In this document: positions 1 through 19,300 of the stretch, one piece after another
Layout of the letters: every line of letters begins with the position of its first letter
Position numbering within the stretch: position 1 is the stretch's first letter
Origin: Rhea pennata
Lineage: Eukaryota > Chordata > Aves > Rheiformes > Rheidae
Assembly (NCBI RefSeq): GCF_028389875.1
Contig: NC_084667.1
Span: 59,188,570-59,252,569 of the forward strand
Direction of reading: 5' to 3'
DNA: 64,000 nucleotides
Position numbers and translations under genes: made by a program
Notes under the pieces: model-generated
The model's input: only the letters and a program-made list of their open reading frames with translations
What the model was told of the DNA's origin: nothing
Database searches by the model: none

Positions 1-6884
<6,884 letters not shown>

Positions 6885-7846
6885 TACATGTTGAGTTTGT
6901 GGAGCTTGGAGTCTTTTGTGTGTTCTTCTGTGTTTTCTATTTTCATGGTTCTTTCCTGTAGGGCATCCAAATTTTTACTTGTCAGGGAATTCCATATATA
7001 GTCAGATTTGGTTGGAATATGCTTTGTTTAAATAGCACACAAGCATTAAGCAAAGCAGCATCAAGGGAATGTTGACGTTCTGGAATGGTGCTCCACTTGC
7101 CGTCAGAAGGAAGATAAATTAATAGCTCATGGCCATTCACTGGAATGCGCAGAAGAAAGGTCCCTCACAATAAGAAAACAAAACAAATAGTACACTAATT
7201 GTGAGTAAGTTTGGGGGGAGGGTCCTCCTTTTTCAATTACTTTCCCAGTTTGGTGTTTTTATTTTTCCCCAGTATCACTAGACACCTTTTAAAAATATTT
7301 TTTTAACTTTTATAGTGTCTGTTTTGTTCTTAGCAATGTGAAAGTGCCTACTTGCTTCATTTTAGATATGAAAGTTGTGAGGTCCTGTGGTTGCCAGCAT
7401 GACTGATCACAGAATTAGTATTTCCTTGGGATAGTGTTTGGCTGCACAGAGGATTATTGGCAGTGTTCAGGAACACAACCTCTTACTCCATTCCAGGCTG
7501 ACATCTGCAAATCATTTAGATTACACAGAGGTCAAACAAGTGTGCTAATTGCTGGATTTGGTTTAAAGTAGTGTGTTATGATTGTCAATCTATAGTAGAA
7601 ATTTGGACCTGAATTCGTAGTTTAATCTTCTAATTGATCATCCACTTTCATTCTTGATGACCAGTTCACCAAATGGCTGGTTAATGTTATCTGAATGCCT
7701 CCTTGTAAGCATTTGGGTTTTTTTTTGTATGTTACGGTGTATGGTCTTCCTGCAGTTGAATTGCAAAAAGATTGCTTTTGGCAGGATTTCTCTCTCCAGT
7801 TTGCAGCAATAATGCAATGTTAGAAAAATCATCAACCAACTTACTT

Positions 7847-7852
7847 ATTAAA
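7847..7852 (+). terminator. Candidate poly(A) signal ATTAAA for TRMT61A
   Basis: This is the commonest variant hexamer. It lies 963 bases after the stop codon, with T-rich and GT-rich sequence just downstream. Alternatives are ATTAAA at 7943 and AATAAA at 8162, and only transcript ends could choose among them. Confidence 0.35.
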
Positions 7853-8161
7853 TTTTTTAGACCATTTACTGTTTGGTCTTCCATATAAAGCTGGTCAGTA
7901 TGATGGATTATTTGAATGCTGGATTCAAATTTGTATTAACAAATTAAAATTATTATGCAAATTTATGAAGTTCCTCCTTTCTTTTTCTCAATTAAGTCAC
8001 AAGTATTTTTATTCTAGCCACTAGGATTGTCTCTGGAAGCATTTAGCTGTGCCGTGTATTTGGTACCAAATCTGAATATAGTGATTGTGCTTTAAGAATG
8101 ACCATCCATAAAGTGCTACTTGATCATTTGAACCTGATATTCCTCCCCCACTCTTGACAAA

Positions 8162-8167
8162 AATAAA
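8162..8167 (+). terminator. Candidate canonical poly(A) signal AATAAA for TRMT61A
   Basis: This is the first canonical AATAAA after the TRMT61A stop. The downstream element is weaker than at 7847, so this may be a distal alternative or unused. Confidence 0.3.
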
Positions 8168-8190
8168 CAAAGCTAAGCTTTTAACATGTT

Positions 8191-11100
8191 ATAGCAGAAC
8201 GCTAATCCATAACGGTTTAACAAAAGCTCAACTGAGCACGGCAGCAAAGATAAACTGTTGAGCAGATTAAAGGCAGAAAGCAATTCTGTTGAACTGAATC
8301 AGTTATGTAAGTAGGTCTACAATTGTAGCTTTTCTCCAGAAATTATGTGGAAGTTCTGTTACTGCTACTGTTAATGGCCTCCAGAAGGGCAGGTGGCAAA
8401 CTGCTAACACTTCTGAATGGTTTGGTAGCTGTACTGTAGCAACATACTTGCATGCACGCGTATACACGTTTGTGTGTGCTTAAACACCAGCACCGAGGTA
8501 ATGCTAAGGCACCGATATAAACCAGAAAAAGGGTGGAGAAATACAAAGTTAGTGCTACAAACCTGTCCTTAACTTACCTCAAGGTAATTCTGATTCTCTG
8601 ACAAGTGGGAAGACTTGTGATGCCTGTGGTCTGGAGGTCTTGGGATCCCCCGCTTCACTAAGGATAATTCCAGCCTTAGATTTGTTTTTTTTTTTTCCCC
8701 TTGACAGACTGTATTTTAAAATGGTGTAACATTTAAACAGGACTAAAGAGGAAGAAAGTCCTATTTCTGTCCTACAAATATGCTTGGAATGGAAATACTG
8801 ATGTGTCTTCATGGAGTTAGAAATAAGGCTAATGCTTCTTTGCCTACAAAGCCCAATTCAAAACCCCCTGAAATAACCATTGACCCCTCCCTCCCTGAGG
8901 GGGGGTAAGCATTGCATAACAAGAGAAGGATTTAATTCCTCTCCTTGCAATATTAAAAAGACTTCTGTGTTTTTGATGCCAATCACAGCCATGGCTAGCA
9001 GCAGACTGCTTCCTGCTGTTGCGTTTTTGTGAGGCTCATAGGGAGGATCTCATATCATCCAGCTTAGACAGGACTGCACTGCCAGAACCTCCGTTATTTT
9101 CCTCTATGTATCATCACCCATGCTGTATGCTCTAGCTGTATTCTTTGCTGCCAAAAGTGGTAAATTAGAAACATCTTTCCTGCCATACTGGGAGAATCTG
9201 CCTGGGCCATACTTTCAGAGACTTACTTCTCTTTATAATACACTGTAATCTTCATGTAGAATGAAACATCTCTTCTCCATGTCCTGACGCAATACAATCT
9301 GCATTGGCAGAACATACTTTTCATTGCAGGTTATCTACCAGGATACATCAGTTGTGGACAGGCACTAGTACACAGCTCTGCCTGACCACCAGCCAGTTTC
9401 AACTTGTCCCTGCTGTGCTCCGTGCCCTACAAGTTAGCACAGAGAGTGTCTCTGAAACCTTGCAGCCTACCAGACAAACAGTAATGACTAAAAAGAGGCT
9501 TGTGAAACTCTCAGAGGTCTGCTGCTGTTCACTGTTTAGCTGAGTTTTAATTATAGCATTAAAGATCTGTATCTCATTGTGGCTGTCTCCTGCTTACCTG
9601 TTGGCACAACAACATTGTTTTCCTCTGAAGGTGATGCGATCATAAATCCTGCTTTTGTACCTTAAAGGGATAAAGCAGCAAAAATATTAAGCTCACTATT
9701 CTGCTTTATTTCCTGGCCTATCTTCTGCTTAGGTACTTTGGGATACGTGATGGTGAGGAGATGGTTCTTACTGGGAAGCTTTCCAGTGATCAGGGTTCTG
9801 TTTCGCTCACTCCCTTGAGAGCACATCTGTGCTCTGTTAGTGCTGGTGAACGGGATGATTGCGGAAGTCGTGGTGACCTAGAAGGGAGAGGTCTCAGAGA
9901 TGCAGTGAGCCTAGATCTACTAGTGAGTGTACCAAAAGAGCCTGCATTGTGTAGGTGGGCACATGCACTGGGAAAGCCATGTGTTCATGCCTTAGAAGGT
10001 TTCTTCTGGACAGAGACTAGAGAAAACTATGTACCTTCTTGGGCTGCAATAGAGGTTAGTGCTCCAAACTTTCCTCCGATGCCTGCAAGAGCTGTGCAGG
10101 CTCAGGGAATGAGGGAGGGTTGAGAATTGGTTGTACTCTCAGAGGCCATTCCAGGACTTCATCTCTCTGTCTGCTTGCGCAGAAATGAGAGAGGCACAAT
10201 AAGAGCAAAGCGGGAGAGTTGGCGTTGTATAACCGTGATGTTACACCAAAGGTACATGCAGCTGTGATTGGTCAAAGAAAGGAAAGGGTTACTCAAGTAC
10301 CAGAAAGTTCTGTCTCTGTCACCATGAGGGAAAGCATTTACATGCTATTGGCCTCTCGAGTGATCCTGAGGAACTATGTTGTTCAGATGCCAGAGGAGGA
10401 GAGCCAGATTGTGTTATTTCCTTTCTCCCTCTGTGACAGCTTCTGAACTGGAATGAATTTGCATCAGTATCAACACAAGGAGCAAATAAACTTGAATTAA
10501 ATTGCTAAATAAAAATAACCCTCCCAGCTGATACCCGGCCCTTTACCTGCATATCTCACCCAGGAGCTCTGTGTCCTTTTGTTGGCTGTTCAGGACATGC
10601 TGTTCTCCTCTGCAGGAGGGCAACAGCTTTGAACTCTTAGGCTAGCTGGCTGATACGCCAATAGAAATAAATGCAGAAGCCAGCTGGGAACACTGGCCTA
10701 AGGTGGTCTCACCTTACTGACATGTTTGTACTCAGTGACTCAGGTAAATCAGCTACAACTGTGCCTGTGGTCCATTCCCATCATCTCCCACCTTCTGCCT
10801 TCCAACTGAAAGCAGACAAAGCTATCTTGCTGCCATGTGTGAGCTCCAAGGCACTCTTCCTGGCTCTCCGAAATGACTCAGATTGCACAGCCAGGTTTTT
10901 TGCAGCTGCAGGCATTTTTCTCTTCCTTACAACTGCTGTCCAGCAAGGCAGGGAGAAGAGCTATTGTTTTCCACCACAACATCAGGACATACAACCGCAA
11001 AGGCTCTGCAGGTGAGGCTGCTGCGAGTAGGTGACGTGTGCTCTGCTGAGGAGCTGCCTGACTCTGCTCCTGACCTCCGGGCACCCTACCGAGAGCGGTA

Positions 11101-13279
11101 TGCTGCCATAGCAACAGCACAGCATCCTTCAAACTGCTGAAGACTTCAGCCGTAAGTTATTTCAGTGGGGGCTGAGTGGGTTGATGCTAAATATTCCATT
11201 CCTTTGTAGTTCTTAAGAGGGAGAGTTGTGTGAATGATTCCACTGGAGTTGTGGAGAAGTACTCACAGGATGTCCACCTAGCTGCAAAGAAGTGTCACAG
11301 ACCAGGACCATACGACTGGCGAGCTATTGCTCCCAAAGGAGGTGGCTGAGTCAAGTGGAGGAAAGTAGCTTTTCCATTTTTTTCCATCTTTTTCCAGCTA
11401 GCATTGGTACTGCTTCAGCATGAAGCCCAGGTACATGACTAGTTGTGGTCAACCAGGAGAAACCGTTACCTAAGTGACTTCCTTTGGATTAGGTACCACG
11501 AAGGAGCGGGAAATCTGCAGTGGGATTTTCCTCACTTTCTCCCTAATGCTGTTCTGGGGGGAGCTGTAATGTTCCTCCCTTTCTCGAGTGAAAAGTACAT
11601 TAGCAGTAGTTATCCCCAAGGTGGGTGTTCAGGGTACAGCCGGACTGGTCCCTCAGCATGTGGAAGGAAAGGTGGTGATGCCAAAATGCTGTGCCTCTGG
11701 TGTTTTCAGAAATGCTGTGTATGTCCCCACAGTACTTCTGGGGAAATGACCATGTCTACGCACCATTTCTGTGCCTAATGAAGCTATAGTGTGGTTCCTT
11801 TTTCAAAATCAGCTTGGTCAAAGCTGCATCTTCTAGTCTCCTTGTGCTCAGCTATTAAAAATCCTTGCCTGGGCTCTGCCCTGACTTCAGCACGGCAAAC
11901 TGTCTTGCCACCTTCCAGCTAGCCTCTCTCCCCTCTGCAGAACCTCGTCTGGCCAAGGAGAGCCTGTAAAGAGGAAGGCATTTGGGCTAGTGGAGCTCTG
12001 CTTGCTGCAGGATGGAGCTGGAGGTGATGACGTGAGTCTCACCATGGAAGGTGCACATGGGGCAGAACGGAGGAGCCTGGCATCGGCAGAGTGGTTTCCA
12101 GGAGTGGGTTCCTCCTTTCTTGGGTGTTTTTGTTTGTTTGTTTGTGTGTTTCAATGAAGAGGCAATTCCTCAGAAGGTTCCAGCTGTTCCCCTTAAAAAA
12201 CATAAATCAGAAATGCTCATTAGTCTATATAGTCTAGTTATACAGTCTGTACAGTCTATCATTAGTCTGTACGTCTCTAATCTTGCATCTCAGTGAGTCG
12301 GTTTAATCAGGCTGCTCTAACAAGCCGTGCAGGCGACGGCATCGCTGGGATCTAGACTGTTGGTGTGAAAAGGAGAGAAGGAGAGAAAAGAGATGTGTTT
12401 CATTCAGCCAGCTCCTTTGTGCCCTCCAGCTCCTTCTGACTGAGGGGGGAAAGGGTATCGGACCAGAGGCATGCAACGTGCCTCCCTAGGAGAAGAAATG
12501 TGATCTTTTTCTGCATGATAAATCTCTGCGTAGGACATTATTTCTGCTTCCTCATTCCTCTTGGAGCTTGATTTTGATCCTGCGAATGTTTCCTCGGGGA
12601 GGGGGAGGGTACTTGTAAAACAGCCGTGGTAGGAGATGGGAACGCGCGGTGCCGTTGTGAGAGCTTGGCACGTTGTGCTGCACTCACCTGCCTCCCTGCT
12701 ATGGTGCTGCTGGCTGCTCCATGCTGGGCAGTCAGAGGTGGCCCCATTCTGGTGACTTGGCCATTTTGTATCCCTGTAACTTGTGGTCTTCCTGAAGTAT
12801 TTCAGAGCATCTTTTAAAGATGAAGAAAGAACAAATTTCTCAAAGGAAAAGGGATCTCACGCCTTAGCATCGAATGACTTTCCTTAAACTTTGGTGGGAT
12901 TTCAGCACAAACACCTCGACGGCCTGGGCCGTAAGTGCACAGGTTTCTGTGGGACTCGCTTGGCACCGCTGTGCTACAGCGACCGTCCTCACGTTGATGG
13001 CTGGTGCAGAGCGGACTGCGCGAGTCAGGGGCCGGCTGGAAAACAGGACCAGAAGTCCTGGACCTACCCCCTGCTCTAAGGGTTACACTTCCTTCCCGAA
13101 TAACCACTTTTCTAATGCTAAGCAGCTACCCTCCAAGGCAAGCCTGTACACAGCAAGGTGGCATCGCCCACAAGCTCCTGCAGTACCTGGATGCAAGCAG
13201 AGCTGGCTGCTGTTCACCGTGCCGCGGGTCGTCACCGAATCAGAGCTTGCAGCCGTATCAGTGCTTGCTGATTTTCTGA
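8191..13279. other. Intergenic, no gene recognised
   Basis: No long conserved-looking coding frame is present. Short open segments bounded by splice-like dinucleotides occur on the minus strand (for example 8578-8657, 9598-9660 and 10547-10609), but they match no protein I know and such segments are expected by chance. Simple sequence includes T12 at 8685-8696. A compact cluster of GTCT motifs lies at 12223-12276 and is listed separately. Composition is mixed, with no dense CpG island. Confidence 0.6.
12221..12276 (+). repeat. Cluster of six GTCT motifs / degenerate AGTCTRTA mini-repeat
   Basis: GTCT occurs at 12223, 12232, 12245, 12254, 12265 and 12273, mostly within AGTCTATA, AGTCTGTA or similar units spaced 8-13 bases apart. 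One strand would carry about one GTCT per 256 bases by chance. It may be a decayed short tandem repeat, or a homotypic cluster of SMAD-binding-element half sites (GTCT/AGAC). The sequence alone does not tell which. Confidence 0.6.
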
Positions 13280-13520
13280 GACTCTAATTCATTTTATTCT
13301 GTAGCCATTTTTGTTAATTAGCGGAATCAATATTATGCAGATTAAAAAATGTAAATCAACCTCTTTGAATTAGCAAAGTGGCCTTTTTTTAAATCCGTAT
13401 GCTATCCCAAGTCTATAAATATACATGCTTCATAAAAATCAGCTGCTTATGGTTGATCTTATAGCAGAGAGGATGATTTAAAGAGGCTTATATGCTGCCT
13501 TGTTTTTACCAGGGCTGAAA
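13280..13520. other. AT-rich block resembling a conserved noncoding element
   Basis: The block has evenly complex AT-rich sequence without simple repeats. It contains several TAAT/ATTA-type homeodomain cores and a CTATAAATAT MEF2/TATA-like site at 13414-13423. It lies directly before a CpG-rich patch. Its appearance matches vertebrate developmental enhancers, but conservation has not been tested, so this is an inference from texture only. Confidence 0.3.
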
Positions 13521-13740
13521 AAATGCCCTATTCCCTGTGAATTAGAAGGATCGTAGGCAGATCCTGTCCATTTTCCCGCCAGCTGAGACATGGCACTGGT
13601 TTCAGATAGTCTCTGTAACACTGAGCACAGCACAGTAACACTGAGAGAAAACAGTCAGATTTTGTCACACTTTTGCAGAATACCAGCCAGTGTTTGATTT
13701 CCTCAAGTGAAAATCAGCAAAGCAGAAACACCAGGTAGAC

Positions 13741-14060
13741 GGCTAATTGCTCCCGCGGCCCGTGGCTTCGCTGCTCCCGGCCCCGGTTTGCTCTAGAGCG
13801 TGCACCGGCGGTTGCGTTGAGTTATACCCCCAGCGACGACAGCAGCAGAACACTGCGAATAGCTGTAGCTGATCGTGGAGTTAAATGGCCATTTAACTCG
13901 AAGATCCTGCTCTACCTTCCCGGCAGCGGCACTGCAGAGCTCCTCGACGCCTCCGCGAAGGTGAGGGCTGCTTGGTGCAAGCCCGGCTCGAGTCCCGGGT
14001 TGTGCTTCCAGCCCCAGCAGTACGATTCACGTTGCCGAATTCTCGGGCTGCTCCACAGCC
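13741..14060. other. CpG-rich patch containing a 22-bp perfect palindrome
   Basis: G+C and CpG frequency rise sharply against AT-rich flanks. The patch includes a perfect palindrome at 13878-13899. Open frames here lack ATG starts and protein-like composition and are taken as by-products of high G+C. It could be an orphan CpG island or enhancer. No transcript can be assigned. Confidence 0.6.
13878..13899. repeat. Perfect 22-bp palindrome without spacer
   Basis: The 11-base arm GAGTTAAATGG is followed at once by its exact reverse complement. A perfect 22-bp palindrome is expected roughly 0.015 times in 64 kb of random sequence. It could bind a dimeric transcription factor or form a small cruciform, but no known site is recognised. 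Confidence 0.9.
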
Positions 14061-15589
14061 ACCCCCGAGCTGGGAGGCTTTCATCTCAACTTTGTTTCCT
14101 AAACATTTAAAAGCCTTTGAAAAGCAGAGGGCTTGCTCAGCTGTGTCTGTAAACATTCAAATTATGCTTGACTTGTTTTCTACCCTGTATTTATCCCCTG
14201 AGTGTGCTTGTGGCTATTTAGCAAATGCAGGAACCCCGTGAGCCCGAAGCTGTTAGGGAGGAAGCCTCACTCCGCCAGCACGGCCCGGGGAGCCGGACCT
14301 CCTGGCGCCCCTTCCCGAATTTGCTGTGAACCAATAGGCCAGGCTTTTGAACTCCTAGAACCTCCTTTTCTCCCCAAACAGGTGACTGGAGATTAATGCT
14401 AAAATGCTTTTTGACTTATAGACCTTAGGATTTTTACTGCCTTTTTTTAAGAGCCAGCGCTCTGCCTTGCGAACCGTCCGTGTCGCGATAGCTGATGACC
14501 CCGCTCTTCCCTGAGAGGCCCCACCAGGCTGCAAAGTGGTATCTGTTTGCTGGGCTTGACTACAGCTGCCAGTGGCACTGCAGCTTTCTCTGGTTACTAA
14601 TAAATCCAAATCTTCCACTTCTAGGAAAAAAAAAATCAAGAAACATACACCACAAATTTCATGAGATTTTCAGCAACCCAGGCTGAAAATCGGTGTTTAC
14701 GTGCTTGGAATTTATTAAAAATGATTGCTATTTATGCATTTTTTGGCTTTTTTCCAATGTAATCAGCATAATTTGACTGTGCTGTAATAAATCTGCAAGA
14801 CTCCAGAACTGCTTTGCAGATCATGCATATTTAGTAGATTTCTGGATCTCTGAGTCAACAGCTTTGGAAAAAAAGCTGGAAATGCCCATCAGTTTTCCCA
14901 CAAGAAGAGAGACAAACCCTGGGCACACTAGAAAAATGGCTACAGATGTAGACACATGTGAGAGGTCTTCGCTAAAGAAAAGCAAAGAAATTGAGATATT
15001 AAACAGCAATTAATTTACTTCTAAATATTTCAAGAATAAAGACCTTATTATAACCTTATCTCACTCTTCTGTGGGAATCAAACATCATTCTTTTAAAACC
15101 AATGGATCTAAACCAGTGTGGGATAAAAAGAAAAATGTAGTAGAAGTTAGGAAGATCATTACTGAATTCCCCCACAAGTCAGTTCGAGTAATCCAAAAGC
15201 TAAGACGTCAGTAAAAAGGAAAAAACTGTGACTATCATACTGGGAAGAGAACCAGAAGTCACTCTGCCAATATGCGAAGACTTCTTCATTCTCTAAGGTT
15301 TCTAAAAGTTTCCTCAAGAGACAGCAATAACGCTATAATAAATGTTCCAGCAGATGATGAAGAACAATAACAGCTGGTCCGAAGATCACTGCAAACAATG
15401 GAAAGTCCCAAGTTGACTTACTCAGTCTTGAATCAAGTCCAAAATTCAGAGGATTTCTGAGAAGAGGTAAAACCAGCTGGCTGCCTGCCATAGGGGTACT
15501 AGCACGAGGAAGAAGCTTGAACGGCCCCACAATTCAGGTCCCTTCCCACGACTGTTGGCACCAGTCGGGTACACTGGAAAAGCACGCTG
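14061..15589. other. Intergenic AT-rich sequence, no gene recognised
   Basis: The stretch holds texture resembling conserved noncoding sequence at about 14085-14180 (a SOX-like CTTTGTT and forkhead-like TAAACA motifs) and at about 14690-14800 (AT-rich, several ATTA/TAAT cores). No coding exon, RNA gene or retroposon is recognised. Confidence 0.4.
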
Positions 15590-16310
15590 GCCTCCCCGGT
15601 GAGACGCAGGGTGACGAGTGACACGGGCAGACCCCGGAGGCCGTCCTCAGGCTCCGCTCTGCAGGAGTCTCGTCCCTCAGACCGCCGCGGTGCCCGTAAA
15701 ACCTCAGCTGAACGTGACAGGGGTATTTACGTGCCCCTCAGTGTAGTCACAAGCAGCCAGGGGGCCGTCCTGACCCCACCGCTACCAGTTTTACGCGAGG
15801 TCTCGCAGTTGAGGTCGCCGGCGCGGAGCTTATCACGCCGCACATGGGGCCTCTCGGGCCAGCCGTGCTCCGGTTTCTGCTCCGGTCCGGTTAACGTCCC
15901 AGAGCTCTTCACCTTCGGAGAGTACTCGGGGAGAGACCCGCACGCCAGACTGCTCTGATTATTTCCCCTTATAATCTTCAGCGAAGGCCTTTCTTGTTGT
16001 GCAAGAGCAGGACGCTGTCACGTCTCTGCCCACAGACCTTGTCTTCGTACCCGGCGCAATTAGGGATAACGAGGCGATTTCGCCGACGGACGGACGGGCA
16101 TTCGGCTCATCATCTTTGAAACGCAGATTTACAAGGCAGGACGGCTTTGGGAGCACCTAAAGGAAGCCCTGGCGCTAGAGCCTAACTTTCGTTACGCCCA
16201 GCCCGCGGGAGCTGCGGGCAGGAGCCGCCGCGCCGAGCGCGGACGCCGCAAAGGGTTTCCGCTCGGTTTAACTACGGATTGCCAGGAACGGGGCCGCCGC
16301 GGGGACGCAA
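15590..16310. other. CpG-rich patch (orphan CpG island)
   Basis: CpG dinucleotides are frequent over about 700 bases, flanked by AT-rich DNA on both sides. No TATA box and start codon arrangement, and no recognisable first coding exon, is seen on either strand. Open frames of up to about 120 codons here have Arg/Pro/Ser-rich, shadow-like composition. It could be the promoter of a non-coding RNA, a regulatory island, or simply a GC-rich segment. Confidence 0.65.
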
Positions 16311-19300
16311 GTGCAAGAAATCATCTTAGAAAAGAACCAAACTTACATGTGAGCAGAGTTTCAACAACAGAATTGTTTCTTTAACAGGAAAATCAGGCTA
16401 GAGAAAGAATAAAAAAATCATCCAATTCCTGAGCCTTTCACTAGGCACGTGCTTATTTTGTCACATTGCAGAAAACTATGCAACTTTTTTTTTTTTTTTT
16501 TTTTTCCGAGCGGCGGCTTGGGTTGCATCAGACACTTTTGCCTAGTTACAAGAAATACACCTAAAAATAATCCTAATGCTCCTTGTGCAAGCACATACAT
16601 TATAAGCACACTCCTTTCCCAAATTCCTATGCCTACGCCATGTAACGGCATTGACTGCAACAAGGCTTTTCCCATTACATGGTTAAACCCTGCCTGTAGC
16701 ACGAACAGAGCTGGTGAAGCCTAGTCCTTGTTGGATTCAAAATCCCTCTGGAATTCACGTTAATTTATCCAAAGAGGCACTTAGAAATACAGCGCAGGGC
16801 TTTAAACCCCCTTCCCGCTGTTATTTTCGAGCACAAGCTCCAGCAGCTATGAAGCATTTATTTAACTCTCACCAACAACTTTTCATTTTGGTCTCGTTTT
16901 AACGTGGCCGTTTAAAGCCTTTTCCCACTCGCAGCAGCTTGCTTCGGCGTTAGTGGGGCCGTGCCCAAGAGGAGCAGCGCGGTGCACCCCGGGGCCCCCT
17001 TCCCCGCCGGCCCCGCGCCGTCTCAGGGCTTTGCACGGCTCCCGGAGGACAGCGTAGGTCGGCTCCTGCCCCGAGAGGCATGTTGGCACTTTGGCGTATG
17101 TAACGTAGTGCGGTCAGCAGCCTTTTCTTTATCTCCTTAATCAGCTTCATAGCTTTACTTGACTGCGTCATGTTGCGAATTCATTAGACATTGGTTAGGG
17201 TTTTTTGGGTTTTTTTTTGCATTTAAAGGTTTTGTCTAGGGAGAACAAAGTGACTGTAGCCCAAACACAAATAATCATGCCCCATCAGGAGTACGCACTT
17301 GCAAAGCAAAGGGTAGGCAGTAACCCAAGACTCTCGCCTGAGGTAGAAGTGCCCCAGAGGAAAGTCTCCCGTTGCCCTCCCAAGCAGAAGGAGCTCGGTG
17401 CGCAACGCGTAATCTGTGACGCCGCGGGCACCGATAAAAGATTGCAGCAGCAATGGACCAAAGAGTGCCACGTTCGCTAATGGGACGCTCAGCGGGCGAG
17501 CGTAGGTCCCTCTGCATGCAGACACACGTGTGTGTGTCCCTGGCACCTCCTGGGACGCTGCAGGACACTGGTTTTGCACAATTAGAGAAACCACCTTCTC
17601 TCCCCATCTGCCTCCCCAAGAAGAAGGAAGGAGACAGGTGGCTCTAGAACAACTTCAGAAACTCAGGCCCCAGCTGGGAAGACTTTTTTCATTTGCCTTG
17701 TTGAAACTGGTCTTTCCAGTTCTCCACCAGACCTCCTCCTTGCAGCCAGACTTGCCACTGAGAAAATGCTCAGGCCAGCATGGATTTGGGGAGGGCCCAG
17801 AGGGAAGGAGCCTTCCCATGGGGGTAATGAATGAGTATGGACAGTTTTTAACAAACCCAACTCCATGTGGGCTGCTTCTTGGCCCATTCAAAATAAAGAA
17901 ATCCAGGAAAATGTGAATAGATGGACAGGAAAGTTTCACCTGATGCCGGAAGAGTTTGTGTGTTTGGCCTTGGGTGGATCACTGAGGTTCTGCCTTGTGT
18001 GGAGGGCAAGAACCTGCTCTCAGTCAGTAAGGGCCATTTAAGGGCCTAGCTCAGTGCCATCCATTTCTTCTTCACATTAATCCCTCTAACATGCTTGTTT
18101 ACAATATTACTCTACCCTACAAAGGTCTTATGGGGATGAAGATAGATTATATGCAGAAAGCAAAGTGAAGGGGGCTTTATACATTTAGTATATTATTGAT
18201 TTATTGATTAATAATTAATTAATGCTTTTTGGGGTGCTCAGGTGTGGTGAAATTAGGGTCTGGTGTAAGTTACGTAGATCAGGGCTATTATCTATATTCA
18301 AACTTTCTGAAAAATGGGGCACGGTCCGATATAATTCAGCCTTATCTCTACAACAAATATGCACTCAACATTCTTTACCCTTTTAGCAACCTGAAAACGA
18401 ACTATTTGATGATCTCCGAAGCAGAGTTGCAACAGCCAAGCTCAGTCATAATGCAGACTAGTTGGAAGCAGATTAGTTTGTGTTAGGCCAGACTAAAGAA
18501 GGAGCAGTGCGACCCAGTCTAGTGCACTCCCTGCCGCCTGTTACCTGCACCAGCCGTCTGCATTGCAGTAGAGGCACTGTCCAGAAGGAAAAGATGAGGA
18601 TTTTCTGCTATGATCAGCTCTCACCTGCTAGATGAGTTATTAAAGGGCCATAAAAAGCCCTGTCATGGATTTATTTGCTTTTAATTCATTTCGCTTTTCT
18701 TCACCCTGCAAGACGGTCTTGATTCTGCCCTCTTACCATTTGTAAGGAACATATATAAAACCAGCTGAAAAGAATATTAAAGATCCCCTGGTTTCAATGA
18801 GCATTGGATCAGGTCCGGGAAGCCCAACCACAGATTTTGGTGCTCTCGACTCCGTGATGGTCATCAAACCCTGGTGTCTCAGCTCCCCGAAGAGGTGTTC
18901 AAATGGTCGGCCAGCAGAGCTGGGTAACTGCTCAGCTTGTTCCCAGGTGTGTGGCTGCTGCCAGACCGTGACCTGAGTATCTGTTACCATCCAATGCTGC
19001 AAGTTAATGAACAAGCTGTTCCGTCATTTTCCTCCAGATCTTCACAAGATACAGCCTGTTCTCAATGCAAACAGCAAGAATCTCAAAAACTTTTTCTCAC
19101 AGCACACGAAACTAGAGGAAAATGTTTCTTCCCTAGATCTGATACTATTTAAGAAGTCTTAATGAGCTTCTCTTATTCATAAGAATGCTTTGTTTTTAAT
19201 AGCTTGTCATTTCATATTTAAGTAACAGTTTTTAATGTCTTTTTTATCTCTCCAAAGTTGCAACATTTTTCTTTCAACCTTCCTCCAAAATCCATGTTAT

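Larger units (their letters stand above)
6885..8190 (+). other. TRMT61A: Probable TRMT61A 3' UTR and 3' flank
   Basis: This non-coding, AT-rich sequence follows the TRMT61A stop. The first variant poly(A) hexamers are ATTAAA at 7847-7852 and 7943-7948, and the first canonical AATAAA is at 8162-8167. The 7847 site is followed by a T-rich then GT-rich stretch (about 7853-7880), which suits a downstream element. Which site is used cannot be decided from sequence alone. No convincing open frame or repeat is seen here. The 3' end drawn is therefore an upper estimate. Confidence 0.5.

Noticed and set aside
8578..10609. Three minus-strand exon-like segments (8578-8657, 9598-9660, 10547-10609) with good splice signals and open frames that can be joined in phase
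   Set aside because: Short open segments with plausible splice sites are common by chance, more than one phase-compatible joining is possible, and no protein was recognised. Junction reads would be needed.
12016..12036. ATGGAGCTGGAGGTGATGAC followed by GTGAGT, resembling a tiny first exon with donor
   Set aside because: Twenty bases only, with no promoter features or recognisable product.
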